From NCBI GenBank assembly GCA_963845445.1, contig CAWJSE010000002.1, positions 930,001-994,000 on the forward strand: a DNA stretch of 64,000 nucleotides, given 5' to 3'. Of the stretch, positions 30,101-38,390 are shown piece after piece (within the stretch, counting starts at the first letter, position 1; every line of letters begins with the position of its first letter). Source of the DNA: JABDBL01 sp963845445 (lineage in GTDB: Bacteria; Cyanobacteriota; Vampirovibrionia; Obscuribacterales; Obscuribacteraceae). The notes beneath the pieces are model-generated. The model had not been told where the DNA came from and did not search any database. It was given only the letters and a program-made list of their open reading frames with translations. A program made the position numbers and the translations under genes.

Positions 30101-31367
30101 CACTAAGAGCATCCGTATCTACTCCTTTTGTAATAGATGCCCAAGCTGGTAAAAGCGATTCTTTGAACTTGTAAATATTTTCATCGATAATTAATTGCCC
30201 CGAGAGCAATGTATTGTTTTTCAAGTCAAAGTCCGCATAAGGATCACTTGGTGGCTTCCATAAATTTATATCTGCCGGTCTGATGTCCAGGTGACCACTT
30301 ATTTGATCTAAGACTTGCCCAAATCCAATACGGGCATATGGCAAAGCCTCAGCCAAAGAGTGTGCACCTACAGCCGTGACCGCGCTGCCATAGCAATCCA
30401 CTGCCTGCAAATATTTAAGTTTAGCTAAATTCGCTAAACCAGCATCAGTAGTATTTGTTCGGTTCAAAACAATATTTTCGAGCAGAGACAATTTGGAAAT
30501 ATTTGTCAATCCTTGATCGGTAATATCAGTCCCTTCTAAGTATAGGACTTTCAATGTTCCAATACTACAGATGGTATCCATGCTTGCGTCTGTAATCCTA
30601 TTGTCATTTAAACTTAGAACTTCAACGCTTAATGAGTTTAGATGATGAATTTGCTGATCTGAGATTATGTCATTCGACATGATCAACGTTTTCAATCTTT
30701 TTAGTTTCGATACATTCGCAAGTCCTTCCTCACCAACAACAGTGCCACTAATATCCAAATATTCCGGTTGAATTATTTCAAGCAGCGCTAGCCCATCCCC
30801 TGTAATATCGGTATCCTGCAGCTCAACAGATTGATAATTGGGAGCATAAGTAAAGGCTAACAACCTTTGGTCTGCCGCAGAGGCATTGATATTGCTCCAT
30901 TGAATGAAACAATTGGGTAGGTTTTTGCGCAACTCAGCAATTGCACGAATTGAAACACATGTCTTAGTGAGATCAATTTCGACCAAGTTCTTTAGTTCTT
31001 TAAATGTCCCAATACTTTTATCCGTTATGGCTGTGTGGCTCAACCGCAATATTTTAAGACATTGCATGCCTTTCAAATGAGCAACGCCCGCATCTGTAAT
31101 ATCTGAACTACTCGCATCGATCTGCTCAGTTTCAGCAAACAGCTGCGCCATCTCCCTATCCTTAGACGAGATCGATTTTTCATTTTCAAATACTACCTCT
31201 GTATTTTTTTGATAAACTTCATGTCTTCTCTCAAATTCATTCTCGCTTCCATTCTTCACCTCAGTTTCAGACTGAATCTCCATTTGTATTGCTTCAGTTA
31301 GTTTGCCATCCCCTGCAGTGTAATTAGCTTCGCTAGTCGACCACGCTAATGTCGACGGATTGACCAA
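27108..31367 (-). CDS. G2 central fragment: LRR, HELVH metallopeptidase motif, three FHA domains
   Basis: The 1,419-residue frame has in order several parts. First come leucine-rich repeats (about 30280-31120; ITDAGVAHLKGM, LKVLYLEGTDITDQGL), of the open LRR type common in Planctomycetes and Melainabacteria. A helical region with the zinc site HELVHAEQD follows (HELVH at 29679-29693). Then come three tandem FHA domains (about 28260-28520, 27930-28180, 27570-27850), each with GR and SKxH and two with an intact SNGT/TNGT loop; the first reads SNGS. The end is YD-like (GTGIKVRRNPEGIITSVKELDG). FHA domains bind phosphothreonine. Both ends of the frame are artefacts: it continues upstream and downstream after single-base repairs. 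Confidence 0.85.
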   Translation of the reverse strand: MVNPSTLAWSTSEANYTAGDGKLTEAIQMEIQSETEVKNGSENEFERRHEVYQKNTEVVFENEKSISSKDREMAQLFAETEQIDASSSDITDAGVAHLKGMQCLKILRLSHTAITDKSIGTFKELKNLVEIDLTKTCVSIRAIAELRKNLPNCFIQWSNINASAADQRLLAFTYAPNYQSVELQDTDITGDGLALLEIIQPEYLDISGTVVGEEGLANVSKLKRLKTLIMSNDIISDQQIHHLNSLSVEVLSLNDNRITDASMDTICSIGTLKVLYLEGTDITDQGLTNISKLSLLENIVLNRTNTTDAGLANLAKLKYLQAVDCYGSAVTAVGAHSLAEALPYARIGFGQVLDQISGHLDIRPADINLWKPPSDPYADFDLKNNTLLSGQLIIDENIYKFKESLLPAWASITKGVDTDALSVELSGLHEMLKQMRDEVIKSIDKEWERIKLEQTNIDDHEAWGLAREGLAARDTKYAQRMKQLRELLDLYDTKIRPLQGALQQTLDTITESCKIPSVFIEFSRGFNAEGDYSLGTGTISVNKLDQLNVFSSMAGSIYHELVHAEQDALMVSAIRDDVLANNVLSQVSEERQQQLAKVQAKYKDLTGKALEPAWAERIIQNREHNHSIELSKEERQRADSFIATSKKNPKVIMNRLEVEFRFISDVLHRQLASDFTAFLEELSLPEIGDQLLRDLFGEDIPQAILQVVRRFTEAQGNIDSIWLAEAKLQMRIALIERLRQININLEQQSDDYFYSPQEAEGQIAGRRAEAIFNQPSNPIPESARESSELLPNSKKTMQPEKIDPISQEAINRKTVGLAFSDIEQPLLGSHIIYDGQRFRLEGYEPNIGEALIKMQGKNMTRIQREITRGELQRDYQQIEFCHKVESSDISHYRNAQGQVFEAYSVPEKDRIKIASMPEWRCINYRYLQQAPISKIERISIEADGKLILLKDGWLQLGRSAVAADGSLITTDEFVSSKHGLLRWDHESEKMFYKDTNSSNGSAIKRKDSDSWVDVQRGAEIAVDKGDEILLRGKPGIVVKITEKLPKQFSKADDIQILVNDQLIPLRDGRISIGRGESHDGLLQITDEAVSKVHVTIRYDAERGKFLCEDHSSNGTYIKFAESPDFIILKPGIEVVVGPQDEIRLGSRNGSKLKLVPIDKTLIVDNQAFFNGVPLNLYSGEVKVGRANLRNFVATVVNQLVSKEHGTLRFDNEEKSFYFTDHSTNGTYVKHFGEKNFGRIPANRAIKIYPSDQIRLGRRDGPELKLMQSKGDLLANGRILYRRPDGAVLQNEDGSTSFADGTGIKVRRNPEGIITSVKELDGPERDYVYENGKLKSVKYSGGESLEKSTENTWIFRNPLGGETRIAGDIFVEFDGSLRQRREGQPDSVTRLDGCIETHLPNGRIDYIQANLKKKSSVSVV

Positions 31368-32905
31368 TTGCTCTGCTTCGCTAGAAATTTGACTTGCAGC
31401 TTCGGAAATATCTGCAACCTTTTGGCCGATGAAGCCTCCTTGTTATTGTTTTGGTCAGCTGACCTAGCAATATTTAACCCCGTGACTGAGTTATCGCTTG
31501 ATTTCGTGGGCACAGGCAAAGAACTATGCTGAGCTTCCCATTTTGCTAAAGCCCGACGAAATGCTTCTTGTACAATTCCACTGTGCGTCGGTGTCTCGGG
31601 AGCTAACTCTTCCCCGTATGCGTTAGCTCTATCAAGCAAATATTTTTGAATTATATACGAATCGTCTTGCAGACTTTTTACTTCCTTACAATCCGAAAGC
31701 TCTGCAGGAACGACCGATTTTTCTTTGTCAAACCTTTCTTGCCCTTGTTGAAAAAATTCCACCGATTGAACATCCAATTGATCTTGCTCAGATTGAGCCA
31801 ACAGCTGTTCACGATTAACATCCAACATTACTGGCTGATAGTTTTTAGACTGATCAGCCACTCCGATCACCGCCTCGGCAGCCCCACACACAGCCGTATT
31901 TGTAATTACAGTTCTCCCAACACTATCCGAGCCGTCTTCAGCGATTTCTCCATTTTGGTAAACAGCTAAATCCTTTTCCACAATTTCTTTAACAGCTCTA
32001 ACTTCTCTCGCTTGGCCGCCTTCAAAATTTGCATCTTTAAGATCGATCAGATCCGGTTGGTCGATTTGTTGCTCAGCCATTGATCTAATTGCTAACCCCG
32101 GCACAGGTTCAGATGCATCTTTCTGGGAGCGATCGTAAAAGTTTTCAATTTTAGTTTGCTTGTAAGCATCGATTTCGGGTGATACTACTTGCTGCTGTGC
32201 TTCACTGGGCTCAGTCCAGCCTCTTTGGGGCTGGAGCCTAATTTGTAATCCCGGTGCAAATCTATCTGAGAAACTGGATTTTAAACTACTGAAAGGATCT
32301 ACACGGCCGCCTCCTTCCGATGATAAACTTCTCCCACTTTCTTCTTTATTTGATTCTTCATTTTTCAGCTCTGGCTGGGAGGTGCTAATAGCAATAGGCT
32401 CGCTGAGCTGAACTATCGGCGGCAGTTCTATGGCCGGTCTATTGCTTTGATTATGCGTCTTGTCTACTTGGTCAATAACCAATAGCGGCTGTCCTTCAGA
32501 AAGACTCGATTCATTCTGGTTTAAAGCATGATCTATCTCTTCTACCGGACTAATGATTGCTTGAGCTAATTGAGCCTTCATGATTTGGCTTGAAAATAAC
32601 CACGGCAAGGCTGCGGCTGGCATCGCCTCTGCTGTATTTTGCAAGCTCCATAATTGATCTTGTAAATTAAGAAATTGCTGTTGCTGTAGCCGAGAAATGA
32701 CCAACTGCCGCAGATAATAACAGGACTGTAAGCCCCCAACATTTTTTACTATCTGCTTTAGTCCCCTATTCCTCACTTTAACAACGGTTTTTTGGCGCTT
32801 AGGACTATCGGCAATAATTAGTTTTGCCGGGCTCTCACCTTCTGCTGGCAGTCCATCCCCATTTCGGTCCGGAGGTGGCTTTTGTTGTTGTTCTGGTTCG
32901 CCCAT
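31346..32905 (-). CDS. G2 N-terminal fragment, low-complexity region
   Basis: This 519-residue frame starts with MGEPEQQQKPPPDRNGDG, close to the start of G1, and has a segment QQQFLNLQDQLWSLQNTAEAM that matches QQYLNLQDQIGALQTTVDRM inside G1. The rest is acidic, Gln/Ser-rich and probably disordered. The final 30 residues are read in the wrong frame. Adding one A to the AA at 31432-31433 (plus strand) gives NNNKEAFIGQKVADISEAAS and runs on into the LRR fragment. There is no signal peptide and no clear Shine-Dalgarno sequence before the ATG. Confidence 0.8.
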   Translation of the reverse strand: MGEPEQQQKPPPDRNGDGLPAEGESPAKLIIADSPKRQKTVVKVRNRGLKQIVKNVGGLQSCYYLRQLVISRLQQQQFLNLQDQLWSLQNTAEAMPAAALPWLFSSQIMKAQLAQAIISPVEEIDHALNQNESSLSEGQPLLVIDQVDKTHNQSNRPAIELPPIVQLSEPIAISTSQPELKNEESNKEESGRSLSSEGGGRVDPFSSLKSSFSDRFAPGLQIRLQPQRGWTEPSEAQQQVVSPEIDAYKQTKIENFYDRSQKDASEPVPGLAIRSMAEQQIDQPDLIDLKDANFEGGQAREVRAVKEIVEKDLAVYQNGEIAEDGSDSVGRTVITNTAVCGAAEAVIGVADQSKNYQPVMLDVNREQLLAQSEQDQLDVQSVEFFQQGQERFDKEKSVVPAELSDCKEVKSLQDDSYIIQKYLLDRANAYGEELAPETPTHSGIVQEAFRRALAKWEAQHSSLPVPTKSSDNSVTGLNIARSADQNNNKEASSAKRLQIFPKLQVKFLAKQSNWSIRRH

Positions 32906-32966
32906 ATGGGTTTACTTATCATCTGGACATGAAGAAAGGATCGACGCGTCAAAGAAAACATTCGCT

Positions 32967-33105
32967 ATTTCGAATAAACGTCTTGCTCACTTTTTGGCTA
33001 CTGACGAGAAAAAGATTAACAGGTAGTCAAGATGGTCCATCAAAAGTCACTGTTGTGAGATTCCTTTAGATTCTCGTTCTATACAGATTAAATCTGCTAG
33101 ATTCC
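32967..33105 (-). promoter_or_regulatory. Conserved upstream region of G2 (blocks A and B)
   Basis: Block A (32967-32987, 62 bases upstream of the start) and block B (33077-33105, 172 bases upstream) are the counterparts of those before G1. The inverted repeat AGATT-A-AATCT lies at 33085-33095, and TGTTGTGAGATT (about 33050) also recurs. From 33106 to 33418 I see no gene or strong signal. Confidence 0.65.
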
Positions 33106-33418
33106 TGCGCCGCGCAAACTTTTCCTCTTCACACAGCCAATATTTATTTACCCCGTGGATAAGCTTTATTCACTCAGTCGCATTTGCTCAGGCACTTAAA
33201 TTCTCGGTTCGAAAGTTTCCATACGACCCAACCCGCAAGCAACTATTGCTCGTCATATCATCCTAGGCCAAGCAATAGGGTATAAATGGCGTTGATAAGC
33301 AAGCTTGTTACAAATGAGCAAACTATTTATTGGTACCTACTAAAAGAGGAAAGCGTCTTGCGGTCACTTATACAAGACAGACGATTAGACACTCACTTTC
33401 AGCTTTTTCTCAAAAAGC

Positions 33419-34672
33419 TCATTTTAACATTTCCATTTCAGAATATAAATTTGTCAAATGCAGTTTACGCAACTTCGGAGCTTTAAAAGCAGTCACCAAC
33501 ACCACCAATAATGTCATACAACCACCAAATACAACCGACGGTATAAGTCCCATAAGTCTAGCGGTGAAACCTGATTCAAATTCGCCAATTTCATTAGACG
33601 AACCAATAAACATACTATTTACTGCTGCCACCCGTCCTTTCATAAAATTTGGTGTAACCAGCTGAAAAATGGTCGTTCTGAGCCAAACGCTGACACCGTC
33701 CAATGCCCCGCTAAAAATCAGCAAAGCTAAAGATAAGTAGAGATTATTGGACAAACCAAAACAAATCATGCACAAACCAAAACCGGCTACCGCAAATAAA
33801 AGAGCGATTCCTGCATCTTTTGCCAAGGGTCGATGAGTCAAAATGAATGCAGTCACTAGTGCCCCTAATGGAGGCGCTGCTCTAAGAATACCCAAGACAT
33901 GAGGCCCACTATGAAAAATTTCAGAAGTAAAAATAGGCAGCAAAGCCACCGCGCCACCAAATAAGACAGCAAACAGATCCAGTGCCATAGCCCCTAAAAC
34001 AATTTGATTGGAAAACACAAAGCGCACCCCTTCTTTGATATTTTCAAATACACTTACATTTTCTCTTGGAGCTAAGGAAGTTTTAGTCCTAATCAAGGCA
34101 AAAAACAGAAATGCCCCCAGCAAAGCAAGTGTGGAAAAAAGATAAGTTTTACTAGCGGCAATATATATATACAACAAGCCACCCAAGCAGGGTCCAGCAA
34201 CGGCAGCCCCCTGCCATATGGTTGCATTCCAGGCTGCGGCATTGCCATAAAGTTCTCGCGGTACAATATCTGACATCATGCCAAAAATGGCTGGAGAATA
34301 AAAGCCTCTTCCCAAGCCAGACAAAGCCATTAGTAAGTAAATTACTATCGTTAATGGCGCCACAGTGATAAATCCTGCTGAAGCTACTGCAAGAAGAATA
34401 GAACTGACAATAAAAAGAAAAACAACGGACAAAGCAATTAGTCGGCGATCGATCATATCAGCTACATGACCTGCATATAGAGATACACCGAGCGCAGGGA
34501 AAGCTTCAGACAAACCAACTAAACCCAAAGACAATGGATCTTTTGTAAGAGCATAAACCTGCCAACCAACTGCCACGCCTTGAATTTGCAAAGCTATATT
34601 TACTAACAAGCGCGCAATTATAAAAAAACGGAAACCCTTTATTCGTAAAGCGCTATATGCACTATTCGCCAT
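33419..34672 (-). CDS. MFS transporter, EntS/MFS_3-type exporter
   Basis: The 417-residue protein has about 12 hydrophobic segments and the motif GHVADMIDRRLIA after the second helix, the signature of MFS drug/siderophore exporters. The opening FRFFIIARLLVNIALQIQGVAVGWQVYALT is split over the first two helices as in the EntS-like MFS_3 group. It sits in the inner membrane; the substrate is unknown. It is transcribed alone on the minus strand, divergent from the gene at 34967. Confidence 0.9.
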   Translation of the reverse strand: MANSAYSALRIKGFRFFIIARLLVNIALQIQGVAVGWQVYALTKDPLSLGLVGLSEAFPALGVSLYAGHVADMIDRRLIALSVVFLFIVSSILLAVASAGFITVAPLTIVIYLLMALSGLGRGFYSPAIFGMMSDIVPRELYGNAAAWNATIWQGAAVAGPCLGGLLYIYIAASKTYLFSTLALLGAFLFFALIRTKTSLAPRENVSVFENIKEGVRFVFSNQIVLGAMALDLFAVLFGGAVALLPIFTSEIFHSGPHVLGILRAAPPLGALVTAFILTHRPLAKDAGIALLFAVAGFGLCMICFGLSNNLYLSLALLIFSGALDGVSVWLRTTIFQLVTPNFMKGRVAAVNSMFIGSSNEIGEFESGFTARLMGLIPSVVFGGCMTLLVVLVTAFKAPKLRKLHLTNLYSEMEMLK

Positions 34673-34845
34673 AATTCAATTATCTTTATTGCCTGCTTAA
34701 AAGTTTAGCGCATTTTAGAATGATAATACAAAACCAGATGGGCAATATAAAGCTAAACCATCAAAACAAGTAACAAACAATTATTCACATCTCTGCTCAT
34801 GTGTTTACTTTGTTATTTTGCAAACGCACTAATATCTATTACAGC

Positions 34846-34865
34846 CACTGCCCTCAATGGCAGTG
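34846..34865. other. Hairpin CACTGCC/GGCAGTG
   Basis: A perfect 7-bp stem with a 6-base loop is followed by TGTTTATTC on the plus strand. It lies between two divergent genes, about 100 bases upstream of the plus-strand start, so it could be an operator or 5' leader hairpin rather than a gene terminator. Confidence 0.35.
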
Positions 34866-34966
34866 TGTTTATTCACAGCTATCTGAAACGTAGAATATGT
34901 TATGCCACAAACCAAACCGGGTATAAACGCTCAGGTTAGCCATGCGTTATTCTTGGAGTTTTGCAG

Positions 34967-36511
34967 TTGAATAAAAGCAAAATATTATCCCGAATAATTA
35001 TTTTTATCTGTCTGATCTGCAATGTATATTTGCCGTGTACGCAAAGTTTGGCAAAAAGCAAAATCAGAGTCGCCTTTTTCACAGACAAAGGAGCTCACCC
35101 CGGAAATCTTCTTTGTACTAATTTAGCTCAGGACAAATCTCTTGCCTTAACCAATGTTTCAGGAAACGATATCTGTAATGATTGTTTAGAAAATTTCGAT
35201 GTTCTATTTGTCCCAGGAGGATCGGGTAAACGCGAAGCGTTAAGTCTCACTCCAGAAGGACAAATGAAAGTACGCCTATTTGTGCGCAAAGGCGGCATAT
35301 ATCTTGGTGTCTGCGCTGGCTGCTACTTCGCCTCTTGCGCCCGTCCCCAATATTTAGGCTTACTGCCAATGACCACTGCAGACCAAGATCACTGGCGGCG
35401 CGGGAAAGCAACTCTGCCTATAGAGTTTACTAAATTAGGAATGGAAATATTCGGCGTCGAACAAGCTAAAGCTGAAGTCATTTACCATAATGGTCCGGTC
35501 TTGCGCGCCTACAAACAATACGAGAATAATATTGCTCCTTTATCTTATTTTCGAGGTGAGCTGGTAGCACGGGGAGGTGAAACCGGCGTAATGATCAACG
35601 CACCAGCTATGGTACTAGCCAGATACGGAAATGGTCTGGTTTTAGGCATAAGCCCGCACCCTGAAGCAACTACAGGTCTAGCCACGATAGAACTAAATGC
35701 TATTGAATGGCTATATAATCATCGACCGATTGATAAGCAATCCTCAGCCGTCATAAAAACATCACAAGCAAACACTGTCAAAGTAAGTGCGCGTACAATT
35801 CAATTGCACAACTCATTATCAGCACAGATTTATGAGCAAGCTGAAAGTATTTTTGAGAACACCACATATTCTCATTATCAACATTTGCATGAACAGGCAG
35901 AAGAACAAGCTCAACAAGCAAATGGTAAATTTCAAGTTACTGCGGACTGCTCAGGGTTTATTAGTTACGTAATAAATGCCGTATCGCCCCAACATTACGC
36001 ACCAATTTATGAATTGTCTGGAAGGAGCTACCCACACGCTAAAACTTATACCCAGTTTTTTAGCTCCTTACCAAATAATGAAGCACTAAATGGTTGGTTA
36101 AGAATTGAGAATTTTAAAGACTTAAAACGAGGTGATATTATTGCCTGGGAAAGACCCAATCGTCCCGGAAGCCAAACAAAACACAACGGCTCAGGACATG
36201 TAATGATAGTTGTAAACAAGCCAAGCAAGCTGGTTCAAACCACCATTAATGGTAAAAGAATAAAATACTTTGAGATCTGCGTATTAGATAGCTCATCGGT
36301 TGAACATTTCCCACCACAATCATTACCATTACTTAGTAATTCACAATTTAGAGATGGCGTAGGTAAAGGTATGGTTCGCCTTATTTTAGACGAGCAAGAT
36401 AATATAATAGGCTTTTGGGAAGGTACCTTCTCCCATGAAAGAAACGCAGCCATAAAAGGACCAAGCTATACTGGCAAAATTGCCTTTGCTCGACTAGTCT
36501 CATCATCATAG
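34967..36511 (+). CDS. Secreted BPL_N-type amidotransferase-like domain fused to an NlpC/P60-like peptidase
   Basis: After a signal peptide (cleavage near QSLA), residues 33-250 form a class I glutamine-amidotransferase-like BPL_N domain. It has VPGGSGKREA, the nucleophile elbow GVCAGCYFA (Cys about 118 counted from TTG 34961) and HPEAT as the His-Glu candidate. Residues about 275-515 resemble an NlpC/P60-like cysteine peptidase: TADCSGFI (Cys about 330) and GSGHVMIVV (His about 413), with KRGDIIAWE between. Secreted cell-wall amidase activity is a reasonable inference. The TTG at 34967 is preferred because GGAG lies 8 bases upstream; a TTG at 34961 is also possible. Confidence 0.8.
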   Translation: MNKSKILSRIIIFICLICNVYLPCTQSLAKSKIRVAFFTDKGAHPGNLLCTNLAQDKSLALTNVSGNDICNDCLENFDVLFVPGGSGKREALSLTPEGQMKVRLFVRKGGIYLGVCAGCYFASCARPQYLGLLPMTTADQDHWRRGKATLPIEFTKLGMEIFGVEQAKAEVIYHNGPVLRAYKQYENNIAPLSYFRGELVARGGETGVMINAPAMVLARYGNGLVLGISPHPEATTGLATIELNAIEWLYNHRPIDKQSSAVIKTSQANTVKVSARTIQLHNSLSAQIYEQAESIFENTTYSHYQHLHEQAEEQAQQANGKFQVTADCSGFISYVINAVSPQHYAPIYELSGRSYPHAKTYTQFFSSLPNNEALNGWLRIENFKDLKRGDIIAWERPNRPGSQTKHNGSGHVMIVVNKPSKLVQTTINGKRIKYFEICVLDSSSVEHFPPQSLPLLSNSQFRDGVGKGMVRLILDEQDNIIGFWEGTFSHERNAAIKGPSYTGKIAFARLVSSS

Positions 36512-37177
36512 TTCAAGAGCGCGCCATAAATACCACGATGCTATTGTGCGATAAGGGCGCCACCGTTCACCATAAGCTTCTAATTCCTTGGGCTTGGGTA
36601 AATCGGCATAACCAAATGTCAGTGCAAATCCTTTACGCACTCCATAATCATGAATCGGTAAAACGTCCATCCTTCCTAATCTAAAGATAAGCATCATTTC
36701 AACAGTCCATTTGCCAATGCCTCTGATGGTCGTTAACTGTTCGATAATTTCTTCATCACTCATTTTGTGCAATTGATCACCTTCAGGCACAAATCCTTCA
36801 ATTGCTTTATCGGCGAGATCTTTCATTGAGGCAAGCTTAGAGCGCGACAAACCGGCCGACCGAAGCAAATCATCAGAAATAGCTACCACCGCTTGAGGGC
36901 AAAGAAATTCAGGACAGTCAAACAAAGCGTTGACACGAGCAAAAATGGTTGCAGCTGCCTTTCCAGTCAACTGCTGATAAACAATAGACTCCGCCAATGC
37001 GTGAAAAGGACTGTTAATTGGCTTCAATTCCAATTTGAACTTTCCCACCTTTTTAATGAGCTTACCCAAAACCGGATCCTGAGATGAGAGAAAACGCAAA
37101 GCCACATCAGAGTCGAAATCAGACTTTGCCCTCAAGGGCTTCTTAAGTTTGTTTTTGCTGCCGACTGCTTTAGGCAT
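36506..37177 (-). CDS. DNA-3-methyladenine glycosylase II, AlkA-like HhH-GPD protein
   Basis: The 223-residue protein has the helix-hairpin-helix LTTIRGIGKWTVEMML followed by LPIHDYGVRKGF, where the Asp is the catalytic residue of the HhH-GPD superfamily. SIVYQQLTGKAAATIFARV is the conserved opening of the fold. It removes alkylated purines (3-methyladenine) from DNA. It lacks the N-terminal domain of E. coli AlkA and is closer in length to the single-domain bacterial enzymes. A basic N-terminal tail (KKLKPKAV-like composition) may help DNA binding. It overlaps the convergent gene end at 36511 by 6 bases. Confidence 0.9.
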   Translation of the reverse strand: MPKAVGSKNKLKKPLRAKSDFDSDVALRFLSSQDPVLGKLIKKVGKFKLELKPINSPFHALAESIVYQQLTGKAAATIFARVNALFDCPEFLCPQAVVAISDDLLRSAGLSRSKLASMKDLADKAIEGFVPEGDQLHKMSDEEIIEQLTTIRGIGKWTVEMMLIFRLGRMDVLPIHDYGVRKGFALTFGYADLPKPKELEAYGERWRPYRTIASWYLWRALEL

Positions 37178-37337
37178 GTATATTAGGGCTCCTTTATTTA
37201 TAAAAGTCGTTGAACATCAATTTTGTCAGCTATTTTGCTAGTTTGCCATTCTTCGGTTTAACATCATCAAAAACGAACTCATATTCAAGCTGGAAGGGTT
37301 TAATTTAAGTATCCAAAATAACTCTTGAGATCTCTGT

Positions 37338-37367
37338 TTGATATAGGTAGAATATCTGTGTTATAAG
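37338..37367 (+). promoter_or_regulatory. Candidate promoter for the secreted repeat protein
   Basis: TTGATA (37338-37343) and TATAAG (37362-37367) are separated by 18 bases and lie about 45 bases before the ATG at 37414. The match to the sigma-70 consensus is fair. Confidence 0.4.
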
Positions 37368-37413
37368 AGTTTAAGTAGCATAGTCATCAGGCTCTCAAGC
37401 TCGAGCATCAATC

Positions 37414-37938
37414 ATGAGAAAACTCAATTATCTCTCTACCATTGCTTTATTGTCTATCTGGCTCATTTGCCCCCTACCCTCTTTCGCCGGTTGGGGCAAA
37501 ACCACTGTCACCGATAATAACGGTGAAGAAGTGACAGTCAAGCATGGCTTATTTGGCAAAAAGACTATCGTCAAAGATCGATGGGGAGACGGCGTTGAAC
37601 ACAATAGAAGCATTTTTGGTCTGAGCAAAGATACAAAGGTCAGTGCGCTAGGCAATGATGTCCACGTTCATAAAGGACTATTTGGTTTTTCTAAAGTAGA
37701 AGGACAGGACATGCTAGGAGACAAATGGTCTTCCAGCAAAAATCCACTTTTTGGAAACACCAAAGTGGACTTGAGCGGAGTTAACAGAATTGTAGATAAA
37801 TACTTTGGCCCAAAACAACTGAACAACCCTTCTATTGATCCCAATGCTTTAAAGCCAGGAACAAATGAACGATTACAAAATTTAGATCCTGCCATCGATG
37901 CCAATCCTAGAGCTCCCATACCACAAGCTCAAAACTAA
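37414..37938 (+). CDS. Secreted protein with GLFG-type internal repeats
   Basis: The 174-residue product has a signal peptide (residues 1-25, cleavage at SFA-GW). About four diverged repeats of roughly 25 residues follow, marked by a Gly/Phe-rich turn: HGLFGKKTIV, RSIFGLSKDTKV, KGLFGFSKVEG and NPLFGNTKVD. Each is followed by a D.WGD/LGD-type segment. A Pro/Asn-rich tail closes the protein. The repeats suggest a beta-rich exported protein; I do not recognise a family. It is followed 17 bases later by arfB. Confidence 0.65.
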   Translation: MRKLNYLSTIALLSIWLICPLPSFAGWGKTTVTDNNGEEVTVKHGLFGKKTIVKDRWGDGVEHNRSIFGLSKDTKVSALGNDVHVHKGLFGFSKVEGQDMLGDKWSSSKNPLFGNTKVDLSGVNRIVDKYFGPKQLNNPSIDPNALKPGTNERLQNLDPAIDANPRAPIPQAQN

Positions 37939-37955
37939 GAGAATGATATTTGGTT

Positions 37956-38390
37956 ATGGAAGGTGGCAAGCTCTTCATCAGTCATCGCATTCAAATTCCG
38001 CTCAGCGAATGTGAATTTACTTTCGCACGCAGCAGTGGTCCCGGCGGTCAAAACGTTAACAAAGTAAATAGCAAAGCCGTTCTGCGCTGGTCAGCAAAAC
38101 ATAGCCCAAACTTACCTTTAGATGTTAAAGAAAGATTTCTGGGGAAATATGCCAGTCGCCTAACAATCAATGGTGATCTGGTTTTAAGCAGTCAAAAATA
38201 CCGTGATCAAAGTCGTAATATTGATAACTGTTTTGAAAAATTGACAGAGATGATTGCTAGTGTGGCCATGCCCAAAACACTGCGCCGTCCCACTAAACCA
38301 ACATTGACATCCAAATTAAAACGCAGCGAAACGAAACGCCAACAATCATTGAAAAAAGAATACCGCCGCAAACCAAGTTTAGACTGTTGA
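37956..38390 (+). CDS. arfB: Ribosome-rescue peptidyl-tRNA hydrolase ArfB (YaeJ)
   Basis: The 144-residue protein is a stand-alone release-factor catalytic domain. It has the GGQ motif in FARSSGPGGQNVNKV (about residues 27-41), which hydrolyses peptidyl-tRNA on stalled ribosomes. A Lys/Arg-rich C-terminal tail (KLKRSETKRQQSLKKEYRRK) is diagnostic of ArfB, because it probes the empty mRNA channel. The frame is open to a TTG at 37950, but ATG 37956 is a better start. Its end overlaps the convergent DUF190 gene by 12 bases. Confidence 0.93.
   Translation: MEGGKLFISHRIQIPLSECEFTFARSSGPGGQNVNKVNSKAVLRWSAKHSPNLPLDVKERFLGKYASRLTINGDLVLSSQKYRDQSRNIDNCFEKLTEMIASVAMPKTLRRPTKPTLTSKLKRSETKRQQSLKKEYRRKPSLDC

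Noticed and set aside
8341..32905. Calling G1 and G2 polymorphic toxins with immunity genes
   Set aside because: No short immunity-like gene follows either gene and no known toxin domain or secretion module is evident, so I describe only the domains seen.
33275..33300. TATAAAT.G.GTTG sequence similar to one near 26014 as a third shared promoter block
   Set aside because: Its distance from block B differs widely between the two loci (about 64 and 196 bases), so the match is probably chance.
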